Source: Deltaproteobacteria bacterium HGW-Deltaproteobacteria-13 | GTDB taxonomy: Bacteria > Desulfobacterota > Syntrophia > Syntrophales > Smithellaceae | Assembly: GCA_002840555.1 (NCBI GenBank) | Contig: PHBJ01000002.1 | Span: 124,001-188,000, forward strand | Direction: 5' to 3' | Length of the DNA stretch: 64,000 nt | Shown: in pieces, positions 9,374-18,520 of the stretch | Numbering within the stretch: the first letter of the stretch is position 1 | Layout of the letters: every line of letters starts with the position of its first letter | The notes under the pieces: generated by a model | The model's input: the letters and a program-made list of their open reading frames with translations, nothing else | Databases searched by the model: none | Told to the model about the DNA's origin: nothing | Position numbers and translations under genes: made by a program

Positions 9374-11287
9374 ATGCGCATCGCAAAAAACATACTGATT
9401 TTATTGGCATTATTTGTTTTGTCCTGCTCTACCACGAATTCCAATATCAAAAGCATATCTGACGGCGATGTCAATTTGTTTCTCAAGCAAGCGCCTCTTG
9501 CCGAAGAACATCCCAATGCCGGCGCCGATATTTTATATTCTTATGATTATACGGAATTTTATAAAGACGGCACCAGTCTCTCCAGACATTTATATCGTAT
9601 CAAAATATTCAACGAACGCGGACGCAGTTTTGCGTCACAATCAATATCTTATCGTGAAGGATATCAGGAAGTAAAAATAATTTTTGCCAATACGGTCAAA
9701 CCGGATGGGCAAATTATCGCTTTAGACCCAAAAGATATTCAGGATTCCTCAGAGCACGCCGGTTATGAATTTTATACGGATATAAAGGTAAAGAAGTTTA
9801 CCATGCCCGCCGTGGAAAACGGCTGCATCATTGAATATGCTTACGAAACAAAAAATTTAAAGCCGGTTTTATCCTTCGACTATTTTAACATCTTTTTATG
9901 CCAGAATCTTTATCCCATGGAAGAAGATATCATGGAAATCGTTTTGCCGGCAAATATCGAGCTGAAATACAAGAAATTTAAGACAGCGCTTACCCCGCAA
10001 ATCATTGTTGACGGCAACAGAAAAAAATATATTTTTATCAATACGAAGCAGAAAGAAATAATTCCTGAATCGCGTATGCCTTCTCTGCTGGACAGGGATA
10101 CTTTTCCCCAGCTGTCTGTCTGGACTCTCAACAGTTGGGATGTCATCTCCAAATGGTATATTAATCTTGTCCGGGAACAAATGAAATCAGACGATGAATT
10201 GAATGAGTTTACAAAGCGGCTCATTGCCGGAAAAAATACCGACGAAGAAAAAATCAACGCCATCTTCAATTTCGTTTCTCAGAACATCAGATATATTGCC
10301 GTTCTACTGGGCCCCTATACCCATAAACCTCATCAGGCCGCGGAAATATTCCGGAAAAGATACGGTGATTGCAAAGACAAAACGGTTCTTCTGCTGACCA
10401 TGCTCAAGATTGCCGGTATCGAAGGACTGCCGGCTCTTGTTCCCGCCAACGGGAAATATTTTGATGAATCCGTTCCTTCGTTAAATGTCTTTAATCATGT
10501 CATTGCCGTTGTCCCATCCGGAAACAAATATTTCTGGCTGGACGCAACAAACGAAGCAGCGGCCTACAATTCACCGCCTTTTCTCACTCCCACGACAGTT
10601 TTTCTGATGAAGGATGACGGATCTTATCGCTTCATAAAAACGCCCGACCTGGACAATAAAAACGATTATATTAATGTCCACATGAAATATGATATCAATC
10701 CGGAAGGCAATGCTACTATTGATTATACGCAAGAGTATTTCGGGAAAGCCGCCGAATCCGTCAGGTATTTTTTAAAATATTCCCCTCCGGAACAAAGAAA
10801 GAAATATTATGAAGAACGCGGCGTCGAAGTGAAAGAACTTAACCTGGGCAGTTTAACGGATACCCCAAAACCATTTATCATCAAACTTTCAGGAAACTTA
10901 AAAAATCTGGCGCAAAAATTGGACGACGAAACCATGGTCTTATCCAACATTCTTTCTTTTGATTCGTACCGGGATATTACCGCCGCAAACAATCGCCTCT
11001 ATCCGGTTAGCCAGGCGGAATCATTCTATTCACGGGAAAACTATTCCTATAAATTCCCGGCAGGATTTAAAATAAGGAAATTGCCGGGTGATTTTACTTT
11101 TGACAAGCCTTTTAAATATAGAACGGAAAAATACAGTTTTAAGGGTTCCACCTTCAATGTTTATCTGGAATCAAAAAGCAATGAAGAAACAATTAGTCCG
11201 GATAATATTGATGATTTTAAAAAGTTAGCCGTCGAATTGCAAAAACATGAATCATCCATTAAAAACTTTGTGTTTGAAAAAAAGTAG
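9374..11287 (+). CDS. DUF3857 and transglutaminase-like domain lipoprotein
   Basis: The N terminus is a lipoprotein signal ending in VLSC (Cys18), so the protein is probably anchored in the periplasm or outer membrane. A DUF3857 beta domain spans about residues 50-250. It is followed by a transglutaminase core with Cys333 in YGDCKDKT, His375 in VFNHVIAV and Asp390 in FWLDAT, an intact Cys-His-Asp triad. The C-terminal 200 residues resemble the DUF2569/3858-type tail found in this architecture. The length of 637 is typical. Members are presumed cysteine peptidases or cross-linkers of unknown substrate. recJ follows after 70 bp. Confidence 0.85.
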   Translation: MRIAKNILILLALFVLSCSTTNSNIKSISDGDVNLFLKQAPLAEEHPNAGADILYSYDYTEFYKDGTSLSRHLYRIKIFNERGRSFASQSISYREGYQEVKIIFANTVKPDGQIIALDPKDIQDSSEHAGYEFYTDIKVKKFTMPAVENGCIIEYAYETKNLKPVLSFDYFNIFLCQNLYPMEEDIMEIVLPANIELKYKKFKTALTPQIIVDGNRKKYIFINTKQKEIIPESRMPSLLDRDTFPQLSVWTLNSWDVISKWYINLVREQMKSDDELNEFTKRLIAGKNTDEEKINAIFNFVSQNIRYIAVLLGPYTHKPHQAAEIFRKRYGDCKDKTVLLLTMLKIAGIEGLPALVPANGKYFDESVPSLNVFNHVIAVVPSGNKYFWLDATNEAAAYNSPPFLTPTTVFLMKDDGSYRFIKTPDLDNKNDYINVHMKYDINPEGNATIDYTQEYFGKAAESVRYFLKYSPPEQRKKYYEERGVEVKELNLGSLTDTPKPFIIKLSGNLKNLAQKLDDETMVLSNILSFDSYRDITAANNRLYPVSQAESFYSRENYSYKFPAGFKIRKLPGDFTFDKPFKYRTEKYSFKGSTFNVYLESKSNEETISPDNIDDFKKLAVELQKHESSIKNFVFEKK

Positions 11288-11357
11288 CAAATACTTGACA
11301 TCAACGACAGCGTTGATATGATCAATATTATACGAAAGAAAATACGAAAACAATATA

Positions 11358-13097
11358 ATGACAATATCAAACCAACTGCCGGCGACAAAATGGAAATTAA
11401 ATGAAGCCGGAGATAAAAACGCAGAAAATTTGCTGATTAAAGAATTCGAGATTCATCCCATTATCGCTCAAATTCTCGTGAATAGAGGCATCCGGGATAT
11501 CGAAACCGCCCGCCGTTACCTCCACCCTTCCCTCAATGATTTGCACAGCCCCTTTTTAATGAAAGACATGAAAAAGGGCGTTTCACGTTTACTCAAAGCG
11601 ATCCACGATCATGAAGAAATTATCATTTACGGTGATTATGACGCCGATGGAATAACGTCCGTTGTTATTCTTTATAAATTCATCAAAGAAATTACACCGC
11701 ATGTAAATTATTATATCCCCGATCGGGTACAGGAAGGTTACGGTTTAAAAATACCGGCCATTGACAAGTTCAAAAATAATAATGTCAAATTGCTGATTAC
11801 CGTGGATTGCGGCATTTCCGATCTGGAGCAAATTGCTCACGCGCAATTCATCGGAATCGACACGATTGTTCTGGATCACCATGAAATATCGGGATCGCTG
11901 CCGCAGGCGGTAGCTTCAATCAATCCCAATCGTGAAGATTGCGCTTTCCCGTTCAAAGGACTTGCCGGCGTGGGAATTGCTTATAACTTTCTCATCGCTC
12001 TGCGCGGCAGCTTGAATAAAGAAGGTTTCTGGAAAAATAAAAAACATCCCAATTTAAGGGAATATCTTGACATTGTTACTCTGGGAACGATCGGCGATAT
12101 GGCGCCTCTGATCGATGAAAACAGAATCTTTGCCAAAATCGGTCTGGAATTAATTACGGAAAGTCAGCGCCCCGGAATCAAGGCACTGAAAGAAGTAAGC
12201 GGCGTTGATAACCAGACGATTGATTCTTTCAAAGCGTCTTTCTCACTTATTCCCCGTATAAATGCCGCCGGACGCATTGCGTCTCCCATCGACGCCGTAA
12301 AATTACTTCTGGCTGAGGATATGGCCGAAGCCCGGATGCTGGCCGAAAAGCTTGATTCCTATAACCGGCACCGGCAATTAATGGAGAAGAAAATTCTCAC
12401 TGAAATTCTGGAAAGAATTAGCAGCAACAACATCATTGAAAATAAGAATGCTTTTGTTTTTGCATCGGATAAATGGCATCCGGGGGTTATCGGTATTGTC
12501 GCCTCGCGCCTGGTTGAACTTTTCAACCGCCCCGCATTTGTCATCAGCCTGAACAATGGCGTGGGAAAAGGATCGGGAAGAAGTGTTTCCGATTTTAATA
12601 TTTACAAGGGAATTCAGCAGTGCGCGCCTCTTTTACTTTCCTACGGTGGACATTACCACGCGGCGGGGATATCCATCAAAGAAGAAAATATCGATGAATT
12701 TGCCGGTCTTTTAGATGAAATAACTCACAACAGCTTTGAATTTCCGGAACAGACCTCTCAAATTGTTATCGATTCGGAATGTCGAATCTCCGATATCGAT
12801 CTGAACTTGATTGAACAGATGGACATTCTTGCACCCTTCGGCAGTAAGAATCCGGAACCATTGCTTTACGTCCGCAACATTCAGGTTTCTTCCCCTATTA
12901 TCGTCGGCAACAACCATTTGAAAATGTGGGTTAACAGCAACGGGACGTCTTTTGATTCTATCTGGTTCAATATGGGCAAGCATCAGGCTGCACTGAGCGG
13001 CGCCAGTATTGATATTGTTTTTACGCCGCAAATAAACAACTGGAACGGATCTCCCAATATTCAGTTGAAGATGAAAGATGTAAATATTATTCCTTAA
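11358..13097 (+). CDS. recJ: Single-stranded-DNA-specific exonuclease RecJ
   Basis: RecJ degrades single-stranded DNA 5' to 3' in recombination and mismatch repair. The DHH catalytic motifs are clear: YGDYDADGIT (91-100), LITVDCGIS (about 146-154) and VLDHHE (DHH at 173-175). DHHA1 motifs GSGRSV and YGGHYHAAG are near residues 410-440, and an OB domain follows. The length (579) is normal. Ribosome binding before the ATG is weak. Confidence 0.96.
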   Translation: MTISNQLPATKWKLNEAGDKNAENLLIKEFEIHPIIAQILVNRGIRDIETARRYLHPSLNDLHSPFLMKDMKKGVSRLLKAIHDHEEIIIYGDYDADGITSVVILYKFIKEITPHVNYYIPDRVQEGYGLKIPAIDKFKNNNVKLLITVDCGISDLEQIAHAQFIGIDTIVLDHHEISGSLPQAVASINPNREDCAFPFKGLAGVGIAYNFLIALRGSLNKEGFWKNKKHPNLREYLDIVTLGTIGDMAPLIDENRIFAKIGLELITESQRPGIKALKEVSGVDNQTIDSFKASFSLIPRINAAGRIASPIDAVKLLLAEDMAEARMLAEKLDSYNRHRQLMEKKILTEILERISSNNIIENKNAFVFASDKWHPGVIGIVASRLVELFNRPAFVISLNNGVGKGSGRSVSDFNIYKGIQQCAPLLLSYGGHYHAAGISIKEENIDEFAGLLDEITHNSFEFPEQTSQIVIDSECRISDIDLNLIEQMDILAPFGSKNPEPLLYVRNIQVSSPIIVGNNHLKMWVNSNGTSFDSIWFNMGKHQAALSGASIDIVFTPQINNWNGSPNIQLKMKDVNIIP

Positions 13098-13162
13098 AAG
13101 AATATTTTGCCGTATCATTCCGAGATTTCATAGGATGACGCGGATGCAAGGAGGAGGGATAT

Positions 13163-13549
13163 ATGAACATAGCCACTAAAGCAGCATTATATAATGCTCT
13201 TCTTTTCCCGGGATGGGGGCAGATATATTTAAAGGATTATAAAAAAGGAACCGCGATCATCGTCGCCGTTATCGCCGCAATTTTATCTATTTTATTCTCG
13301 GTCATTCAAACAACTAAAACGCTTTTAAAAATTTCTCCCTTCAAAAAAGGAACCGTTACCCTTGAAGCCGTTGTAAAATTATCTGTCACTTCGCTAAAGC
13401 AGCTGAATCTGTCTTATATTTCCCCCCTTTTATTATTCATTCTGCTGCTTTGGATTTTTTCCATGATTGACGCTTACCTGCGCGGGAAAAAAGAAATGGC
13501 GAAAATTAATACTGCCGCTGATCCAGAATCAACTTCTCCTGAGGTTTGA
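13163..13549 (+). CDS. Small integral membrane protein (DUF5683/TM2-like)
   Basis: 128 residues. The opening AALYNALLFPGWGQIYLKDYKKG matches the Pro-Gly-x-Gly-Gln-x-Tyr pattern of small bacterial membrane proteins of the DUF5683/TM2 kind. Three hydrophobic segments follow (about 12-24, 30-48 and 90-108). A very strong AAGGAGGAGG precedes the ATG. No function is known. Its last 44 bases overlap the end of the convergent ligase gene. Confidence 0.7.
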   Translation: MNIATKAALYNALLFPGWGQIYLKDYKKGTAIIVAVIAAILSILFSVIQTTKTLLKISPFKKGTVTLEAVVKLSVTSLKQLNLSYISPLLLFILLLWIFSMIDAYLRGKKEMAKINTAADPESTSPEV

Positions 13550-14759
13550 TTTCACCGGCGTTCAGATATTCCAGATGATCAATTCTCACCGTGCATATTT
13601 CGCGAAATATTTTCTTAAAATCTTCTTCCCACGGTGAACTGCCGATTTCGTGCGATATTTTTTCAATCCGTAATTTAAGTATATCTTCATGACCTGAGCG
13701 GCTCACCACCACCTGCAATGGAAGGTTATTGAATTTTGATTGAATCATTTTGATCTGACTCGGCGCCACAAATAATCCGCGAACTTTCACAGCGTCTCCT
13801 ACCCTGCCCGCGATTCCAGCCAGACGATAGGAAGTCCTTCCACAGGGGCAGGCTTCCGTAATCAGACGCGACAAATCTCCGGTTCCAAACCGCAGCAAAA
13901 AGAAAATATTGTTGAGCCTTGTGACCACGACTTCCCCTAATTCTCCGTCGGGAACATTTTTACCTGTTGTAGGATCAACGATTTCCACGATTGTTTCTTC
14001 GCAGATATGCCATCCTTTTTTTTCGGAGCATTCATAAGCCACATCACCAACCTCGGTAGCTCCGTACATTTGATACGTATCGATGCCATAATCATTCTCA
14101 AATGAACGCCGCAAACCGGGCAAGAGCGGCTCTGCCGCGAAGCAGGCTTTCTTCACCAGGAAATCTTTCTTGAAATCGAAACCCATTTCTTTGGATTTAT
14201 CAATAATGGCCTTCAAGAAGCTGGGAGTGCCGACATAAGCGGTAACTTTTAGATCCTTGATTAACTGCACCTGTACCTGTGATGATGAAGTACCCGAGGG
14301 AACAACTGTTGCGCCTACCCTGCGCAGGCCGGTATGAAAGGTCAATCCTGCGGCGACCAGATGATAGGAAAAAGCATTTAACGCTATATCTTTGGGACCA
14401 ATGCCCGCGGCAAAAAAAGCCCGTGCCCATAAATAATCAGTCTCTGAAAGATGCGGTTCATAAACCGGTCCCGGAGAAGTAAAAATGCGATCAATGGAAA
14501 CATCGGGATTTTCCAAACCTGCATAAGGCGGGTCATCCATTTCCATCTCCACTAATTTTTCACGGGACGTCACCGGCAGGCACTCCAAATCTTCACGTGA
14601 TTTTATAGTGTCGGGATTTATTTTATGATTATCCAGCAGTGCTTTTACGTGCTCTGATTTTTCGAAACCAAGTTTTACCATTTCAGCCAGAGCCCTATCC
14701 TGCTGACTTTTTCTCTTCCTTTTCCCCCACGATTCTTTTTTATCGAATAAGTTGTTCAT
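13506..14759 (-). CDS. Phenylacetate-CoA ligase family protein
   Basis: An adenylate-forming acid:CoA ligase of the PaaK type (417 residues), expected to activate an aromatic or other carboxylic acid with ATP and CoA. Visible motifs are LECLPVTSREKLVE, SPGPVYEPHLSETDYLWARAFFAAG, VPSGTSSSQ (nucleotide loop), YQMYGATEVGDVAYEC, LRFGTGDLS and AGRVGDAVKVRG. The nucleotide loop is shorter in glycines than the family's SSGTTG. It is the last gene of the region that begins with the livK operon. The small ORF upstream stops 15 bp before it, and AAAGGA precedes the ATG. A relic of a second such gene lies at 15465-15536. Confidence 0.85.
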   Translation of the reverse strand: MNNLFDKKESWGKRKRKSQQDRALAEMVKLGFEKSEHVKALLDNHKINPDTIKSREDLECLPVTSREKLVEMEMDDPPYAGLENPDVSIDRIFTSPGPVYEPHLSETDYLWARAFFAAGIGPKDIALNAFSYHLVAAGLTFHTGLRRVGATVVPSGTSSSQVQVQLIKDLKVTAYVGTPSFLKAIIDKSKEMGFDFKKDFLVKKACFAAEPLLPGLRRSFENDYGIDTYQMYGATEVGDVAYECSEKKGWHICEETIVEIVDPTTGKNVPDGELGEVVVTRLNNIFFLLRFGTGDLSRLITEACPCGRTSYRLAGIAGRVGDAVKVRGLFVAPSQIKMIQSKFNNLPLQVVVSRSGHEDILKLRIEKISHEIGSSPWEEDFKKIFREICTVRIDHLEYLNAGEIKPQEKLILDQRQY

Positions 14760-14774
14760 ATATTTCCTTTTATA

Positions 14775-14948
14775 TTAATTTTTACAACCAAGAGCAGACA
14801 CTGTTCTTTGCACAGTCTTGTTTTTCGAATGCTTTTTCATGATTTCCCTGCCTGCGCTGGAATTGGCAAGCGATAGAGATACACGCCTCAATTCATTAGC
14901 AATTTTTAGACGGCTTGCAACAGATTCCGGACTCATGTCAATCTTCAT
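14775..14948 (-). CDS. 57-residue hypothetical protein overlapping the nucleotidyltransferase gene
   Basis: Unrecognised. The reading frame runs from the ATG at 14948 to TAA at 14775. It overlaps the upstream nucleotidyltransferase stop by 11 bp, an arrangement that favours coupled translation. The product is basic and helical in appearance (opening MKIDMSPESVASRLKIANEL, ending VQRTVSALGCKN) with no membrane segment. An internal ATG at 14936 is an alternative start. The ligase gene begins 15 bp after its stop. A small basic partner next to an AbiEii-like nucleotidyltransferase suggests a two-gene module, but no toxin or antitoxin family is recognisable. Confidence 0.5.
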   Translation of the reverse strand: MKIDMSPESVASRLKIANELRRVSLSLANSSAGREIMKKHSKNKTVQRTVSALGCKN

Positions 14949-15402
14949 TTTCCAGACTCCTCAGATATTCAATATCGTCCTTGTCCTGACCGCTATTGCG
15001 TAAAGATTTCAGTAAAATCAAACCTTGCGGAGATACTACCCTCAGAGGGTATCCTTCCCATTCTATCGTCGTATGATCATCCCAAGCTTTTTCTATTTCC
15101 GGAGTTACAATGAGCAAATCCAATATAAAATATTCACCGGAAACTTTATCAACCTTGCTCAACCTCTGAAGCTTGACAGCGCCATTATTAAATTCCATCA
15201 TTGCGGAACTCATCGTATAGCCAAGTTCCTTCGCTACTTCTTTTGTCTTTGAAAAATAATCAGGCTGCACCATAATATCAATATCAAGCGTCGCGCGGGG
15301 CTTCGCGTAAATGGCAATAGCCAATCCCCCGCATAAAGCATAATCTATCCCGGCTTGATCTAATTTTTTAGATAGTTTTTTAAGTTCTTCTAAAAGATCC
15401 AT
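14938..15402 (-). CDS. Nucleotidyltransferase-fold protein (AbiEii/DUF6036-like)
   Basis: 154 residues. The segment YALCGGLAIAIYAKPRATLDIDIMV (residues 21-45) has the GG...DxD pattern of the minimal nucleotidyltransferase fold, followed by a third acidic residue in YFILDLLIV. Proteins of this type include AbiEii-like toxins and uncharacterised nucleotidyltransferases. It is much shorter than full AbiEii, which has a large C-terminal domain. The 3' end overlaps a 57-residue ORF by 11 bp. It sits between a ligase relic and an intact ligase, in what should be a continuous ligase region, which suggests an acquired cassette. Confidence 0.65.
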   Translation of the reverse strand: MDLLEELKKLSKKLDQAGIDYALCGGLAIAIYAKPRATLDIDIMVQPDYFSKTKEVAKELGYTMSSAMMEFNNGAVKLQRLSKVDKVSGEYFILDLLIVTPEIEKAWDDHTTIEWEGYPLRVVSPQGLILLKSLRNSGQDKDDIEYLRSLENED

Positions 15403-15464
15403 TTCAATTCACAATCATTATTTATTAATAGCTTGGATTTATTATAATCAATTAGAATTTTAAA

Positions 15465-15536
15465 TTAAAGCCTTATCTTGCCGGCTTTTCTCTTCCTTTT
15501 TCCCCACGATACTTTCTGATCGAATAATTGATCCAT
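15465..15536 (-). pseudogene. Relic of the 5' end of a second phenylacetate-CoA-ligase-like gene
   Basis: Read on the minus strand from the ATG at 15536, this gives MDQLFDQKVSWGKRKRK and then, after a one-base shift, SRQDKAL. The intact ligase at 14759 begins MNNLFDKKESWGKRKRKSQQDRAL. About 72 bp align at roughly 80% by eye with a single-base deletion, after which similarity stops. The body of this paralogue is gone. The nucleotidyltransferase ORF begins 62 bp further on. It probably marks a decayed tandem ligase that originally followed livF. Confidence 0.7.
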
Positions 15537-15612
15537 CAAAGAAGTATACTCTTTCGCTTTGAAATGATAACGCTACGGTAGCGAGGAAACTACGAAATTA
15601 TCATTAACTCTC

Positions 15613-15737
15613 CAGGCTACTCAAAAAGGCTCAGAGGCAAGGCGCGCGAGAATCGAGCGGCAGAGCGTACTTTAAACGTACGTGAGCACGCGAGATTCGA
15701 AGCGCAACGCAGTATATGAGCCTTTTTCAGCAGTCTG
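15613..15737. repeat. Dispersed 120-bp imperfect palindrome, copy B
   Basis: The outer arms CAGGCTACTCAAAAAGGCTC and GAGCCTTTTTCAGCAGTCTG are inverted copies with a few mismatches. The centre is CGTACTTTAAACGTACG. It carries CAAGGCGCGC and GCGCAACGCAG, the reverse complements of the motifs in copy A, so it lies in the opposite orientation. It abuts the livF stop codon at 15738. As RNA it would form a long hairpin at the 3' end of the liv transcript. The remaining 15403-15612 holds only the ligase relic and AT-rich sequence. Confidence 0.75.
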
Positions 15738-16538
15738 CTACAACCAGCGTTTGCGGCGTCTATATGATTTGACGTCTTTATACGATTTAGCAATGCCCGA
15801 TGCCGCCATTCCCAGATAGAATTCTTTGATGTCCGGATTATCGGACAATTCTTTCGACGTGCCTTCCATCATGATTTTGCCGTTTTCCATGACATAGCCG
15901 TAGTGAGCGACCTGCAGGGCCATGCGGGCGTTTTGTTCCACCAGTATAATGGTCGCCTGTTGATCTTCATTTATTTTTTTGATGATGCGGAATATTTCCT
16001 GCACAACCAGCGGCGCCAGACCCAGGGAAGGTTCATCAAGCAATAAAAGCTGGGGATGGGCCATCAACGCGCGGCCGATGACCAGCATCTGCAATTCGCC
16101 GCCGCTGCAGTATCCGGCCAGCGCTTTTCTTCTTTTCACCAAGGCGGGGAAATAATTGTAAACAAGCTCCAGATCCTGCTTGTAAGGCTTGCCGAACCGT
16201 GTGGCTGTGCCGACACGCAGATTCTCTTCAATGGTCAGATATTTGAATGGCTGGCGGCCTTCCAGAACCTGAATAATGCCCTGGCGGGTAATGAATTCCG
16301 GCGCCTGATTCTGAATATTGACGCCGTTATAAATAATCGTTCCGTCAGTTACTTCGCCGTTTTCGGGCTTGAGCAAACCGGATATGGCTTTGAGTGTAGT
16401 TGTCTTTCCCGCGCCGTTACTGCCCAGAAGCGATACGATATGGCCTTTCTCCACACTTAAAGAAACACCTTTCAATACCTGTATAACATCTGAATATACA
16501 ACAGATATATTATTTATTTGTAAAAGAATATCTCCCAT
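15738..16538 (-). CDS. livF: Branched-chain/hydrophobic amino acid ABC transporter ATP-binding protein (LivF-like)
   Basis: One of two ATPases of a HAAT-family importer. Walker A GSNGAGKT is at about 39-46, the ABC signature CSGGELQM near 143, and Walker B LLLLDEPSLGLAP follows, with the H-loop region in ILVEQNARMAL. The LivF-type EGRQPFKYLTIEENLRVG segment (usually EGRxxFxxLTVEENL) supports the assignment. Nine bases separate it from livM upstream. The basic C-terminal tail (KSYRRRKRWL) is a small extension. Confidence 0.92.
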   Translation of the reverse strand: MGDILLQINNISVVYSDVIQVLKGVSLSVEKGHIVSLLGSNGAGKTTTLKAISGLLKPENGEVTDGTIIYNGVNIQNQAPEFITRQGIIQVLEGRQPFKYLTIEENLRVGTATRFGKPYKQDLELVYNYFPALVKRRKALAGYCSGGELQMLVIGRALMAHPQLLLLDEPSLGLAPLVVQEIFRIIKKINEDQQATIILVEQNARMALQVAHYGYVMENGKIMMEGTSKELSDNPDIKEFYLGMAASGIAKSYKDVKSYRRRKRWL

Positions 16539-16547
16539 AACGACACC

Positions 16548-17627
16548 TTAATATGAAAAAGGCCACAGCCGGAAACTGGAACGGATGATCCGCCACATTT
16601 CAGCCAGTCCCTTTGGTTCAATCAATATAAATAATACGATGGTCAGTCCAAAAACAAATTCCTTCAGCGGAGCCATATTCAAACCTAAACTGGTCACAAA
16701 TCCCACATTCATTAATATACCTGTAAAATATCGCAGGAATTCATTAAGCAGTGTGATAAACGTTGCACCGAAGATGGCACCGGGAATATTGCCCATGCCG
16801 CCTATAATAACCATGGCAATGTATTCCACGGAAAGTCCCAGATTAAATGGTTCCGTCGTAATACTCACCATGTAATAAGCCCAGAGAGCGCCGGCAAAAC
16901 CGGCATAAAACGAACTGATGCCGAATGACAATAGTTTGTATTTAAATATGGGAATGCCCATCCCTTCGGCGGCACGGTCATTATCGCGGATGGCAATGAA
17001 AGCCCGACCGTATTTGGTGCGCATGATATTTACCGCAAACCAGGTCATCAGAATAAGGCTAACGAAAATCAGAAAGAAAAAGGCTTTGTCTCCTGAAATT
17101 TGCCATCCTAAAATTTCGGGTGAAGGCAGCGTAATACCCATGGTGCCCATGGTGAGACTGTCCCACTGAATTAAAACATATTCTATGATAAATTGCCCCG
17201 CCAGAGTCGCAATGGTCAGATAAAGCCCTTTTAATCTTCCCGAAGGGATGCCGAAGATCATGCCGACAAGCGCGGTAATGATGCCCGCAGCCGGTATGGC
17301 AAAATAAAACCCTACTCCCAGCCTGGTAGCCAGGATTGCCGCGGCATAAGCGCCCACGCCGAAAAAAGCGCCATGTCCGAGAGATATTTGTCCGGTGTAA
17401 CCGATAAGGATATTCAGTCCGATGGCCGCAATGGCGGTAATACCGATTATATTGAGAATGTAGAGCATGTACGGGCTCAACACAAATGGAGCGACAAAGA
17501 AAAGCAAAGCCAAAAATACACACAGACTTAACCTGCCGAAATCCGTTTCAAAAATATTTAATTCCTGCGCGTAGTCTTCCCGGTAATTGCCGCAGGGATG
17601 AAAAGAAAATTTTCTCTTTACTTGCAT
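16548..17627 (-). CDS. livM: Branched-chain/hydrophobic amino acid ABC transporter permease (LivM-like)
   Basis: 359 residues with about nine or ten hydrophobic segments. The diagnostic segments are NILIGYTGQISLGHGAFFGVGAY near residues 70-92 and IRDNDRAAEGMGIPIFKYKLLSFGIS (the cytoplasmic loop that contacts the ATPase), followed by EYIAMVIIGGMGNIPGAIFGA. It partners with LivH in the inner membrane. It begins 3 bp after the livH stop. Confidence 0.92.
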   Translation of the reverse strand: MQVKRKFSFHPCGNYREDYAQELNIFETDFGRLSLCVFLALLFFVAPFVLSPYMLYILNIIGITAIAAIGLNILIGYTGQISLGHGAFFGVGAYAAAILATRLGVGFYFAIPAAGIITALVGMIFGIPSGRLKGLYLTIATLAGQFIIEYVLIQWDSLTMGTMGITLPSPEILGWQISGDKAFFFLIFVSLILMTWFAVNIMRTKYGRAFIAIRDNDRAAEGMGIPIFKYKLLSFGISSFYAGFAGALWAYYMVSITTEPFNLGLSVEYIAMVIIGGMGNIPGAIFGATFITLLNEFLRYFTGILMNVGFVTSLGLNMAPLKEFVFGLTIVLFILIEPKGLAEMWRIIRSSFRLWPFSY

Positions 17628-17630
17628 TGC

Positions 17631-18509
17631 TTAAACTCTCTCAATCTCAACTAAGCCAAATAATCCATAGGGTTTGACCATCAGAATAAATACTAAAACG
17701 ATATAGGGAACTACATCGCGTAACGACGGCGAAAGATACCCGCCGGTAAATGTTTCCAGAAGCCCGATAATAATTCCGCCAATAATCGCGCCTCCGATGC
17801 TGTCGAGCCCTCCGAGAATAACCACGGGGAATACTTTCAGGCCGATGGAACTCAGGTCATGAACGTTGACGCCGTTGATAATTCCGAGAACAATTCCGCT
17901 CATGCAGGCGACAAGCGCCGCAATCGCCCAGGAAAGCGCAAGCACCCGCCGGACATTAACGCCCAAAGAAAGAGCCGCCTTCTGATTGTCGGCAACAGAG
18001 CGCATGTAAATCCCCTGCGCTGATTTTTTGAAAAACAATCCGAACAACACAAGAAAAATAACACTGATAATCAACGTGGCCGAATAAACAGGAGCAATAT
18101 AAATGGCGCCGAATTGCAGCCCCATTGCCGGGGGTAAAAATTCCGGATAGGTATATAAATTGCCGCCCCAAATCAACAGAATCAAGCCTTTGAACATGGC
18201 CGCCAATCCTACCGTCAGCATAATAACAAAAATAAGTTTTTCACCGATTAACGGGCGCAGAAAAAATCTTTCTATAAGGAATCCCAGAAGAAAACAGCCG
18301 ACCAAAGTTAAAATGAAAGCAAGAACAATAGGCAGCTTTGCCCAAGTCACCAGTGCGAGAAAGAAAAAAGCACCCAAGGCCAGAAGTTCGCCGTGGGCAA
18401 AGTTCAATACGCTCGATGATTTAAAAATCATGACAAAGCCCATCGCGGAAATGCCGTAGAGCAGGCCGACACAAACGCCGTTGACTAATAATTGCAGAAA
18501 AAATTCCAT
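17631..18509 (-). CDS. livH: Branched-chain/hydrophobic amino acid ABC transporter permease (LivH-like)
   Basis: 292 residues, an integral membrane permease. It opens with LLVNGVCVGLLYGISAMGFVMIFK and has LNFAHGELLALGAF, the family hallmark of LivH. The loop SVADNQKAALSLGVNVRRV and the VFPVVILGGLDSIGGAIIGG segment are as expected. It lies between the acyl-CoA synthetase (11 bp upstream) and livM. Confidence 0.92.
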   Translation of the reverse strand: MEFFLQLLVNGVCVGLLYGISAMGFVMIFKSSSVLNFAHGELLALGAFFFLALVTWAKLPIVLAFILTLVGCFLLGFLIERFFLRPLIGEKLIFVIMLTVGLAAMFKGLILLIWGGNLYTYPEFLPPAMGLQFGAIYIAPVYSATLIISVIFLVLFGLFFKKSAQGIYMRSVADNQKAALSLGVNVRRVLALSWAIAALVACMSGIVLGIINGVNVHDLSSIGLKVFPVVILGGLDSIGGAIIGGIIIGLLETFTGGYLSPSLRDVVPYIVLVFILMVKPYGLFGLVEIERV

Positions 18510-18520
18510 GGATTAATTCC

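Noticed and set aside
15613-15737. Palindrome B as the intrinsic terminator of the liv operon
   Set aside because: The long hairpin has no clean T-tract after the stem in the minus-strand direction, and related copies A and C lie in other contexts. It is better seen as a repeat that may also affect 3' ends.
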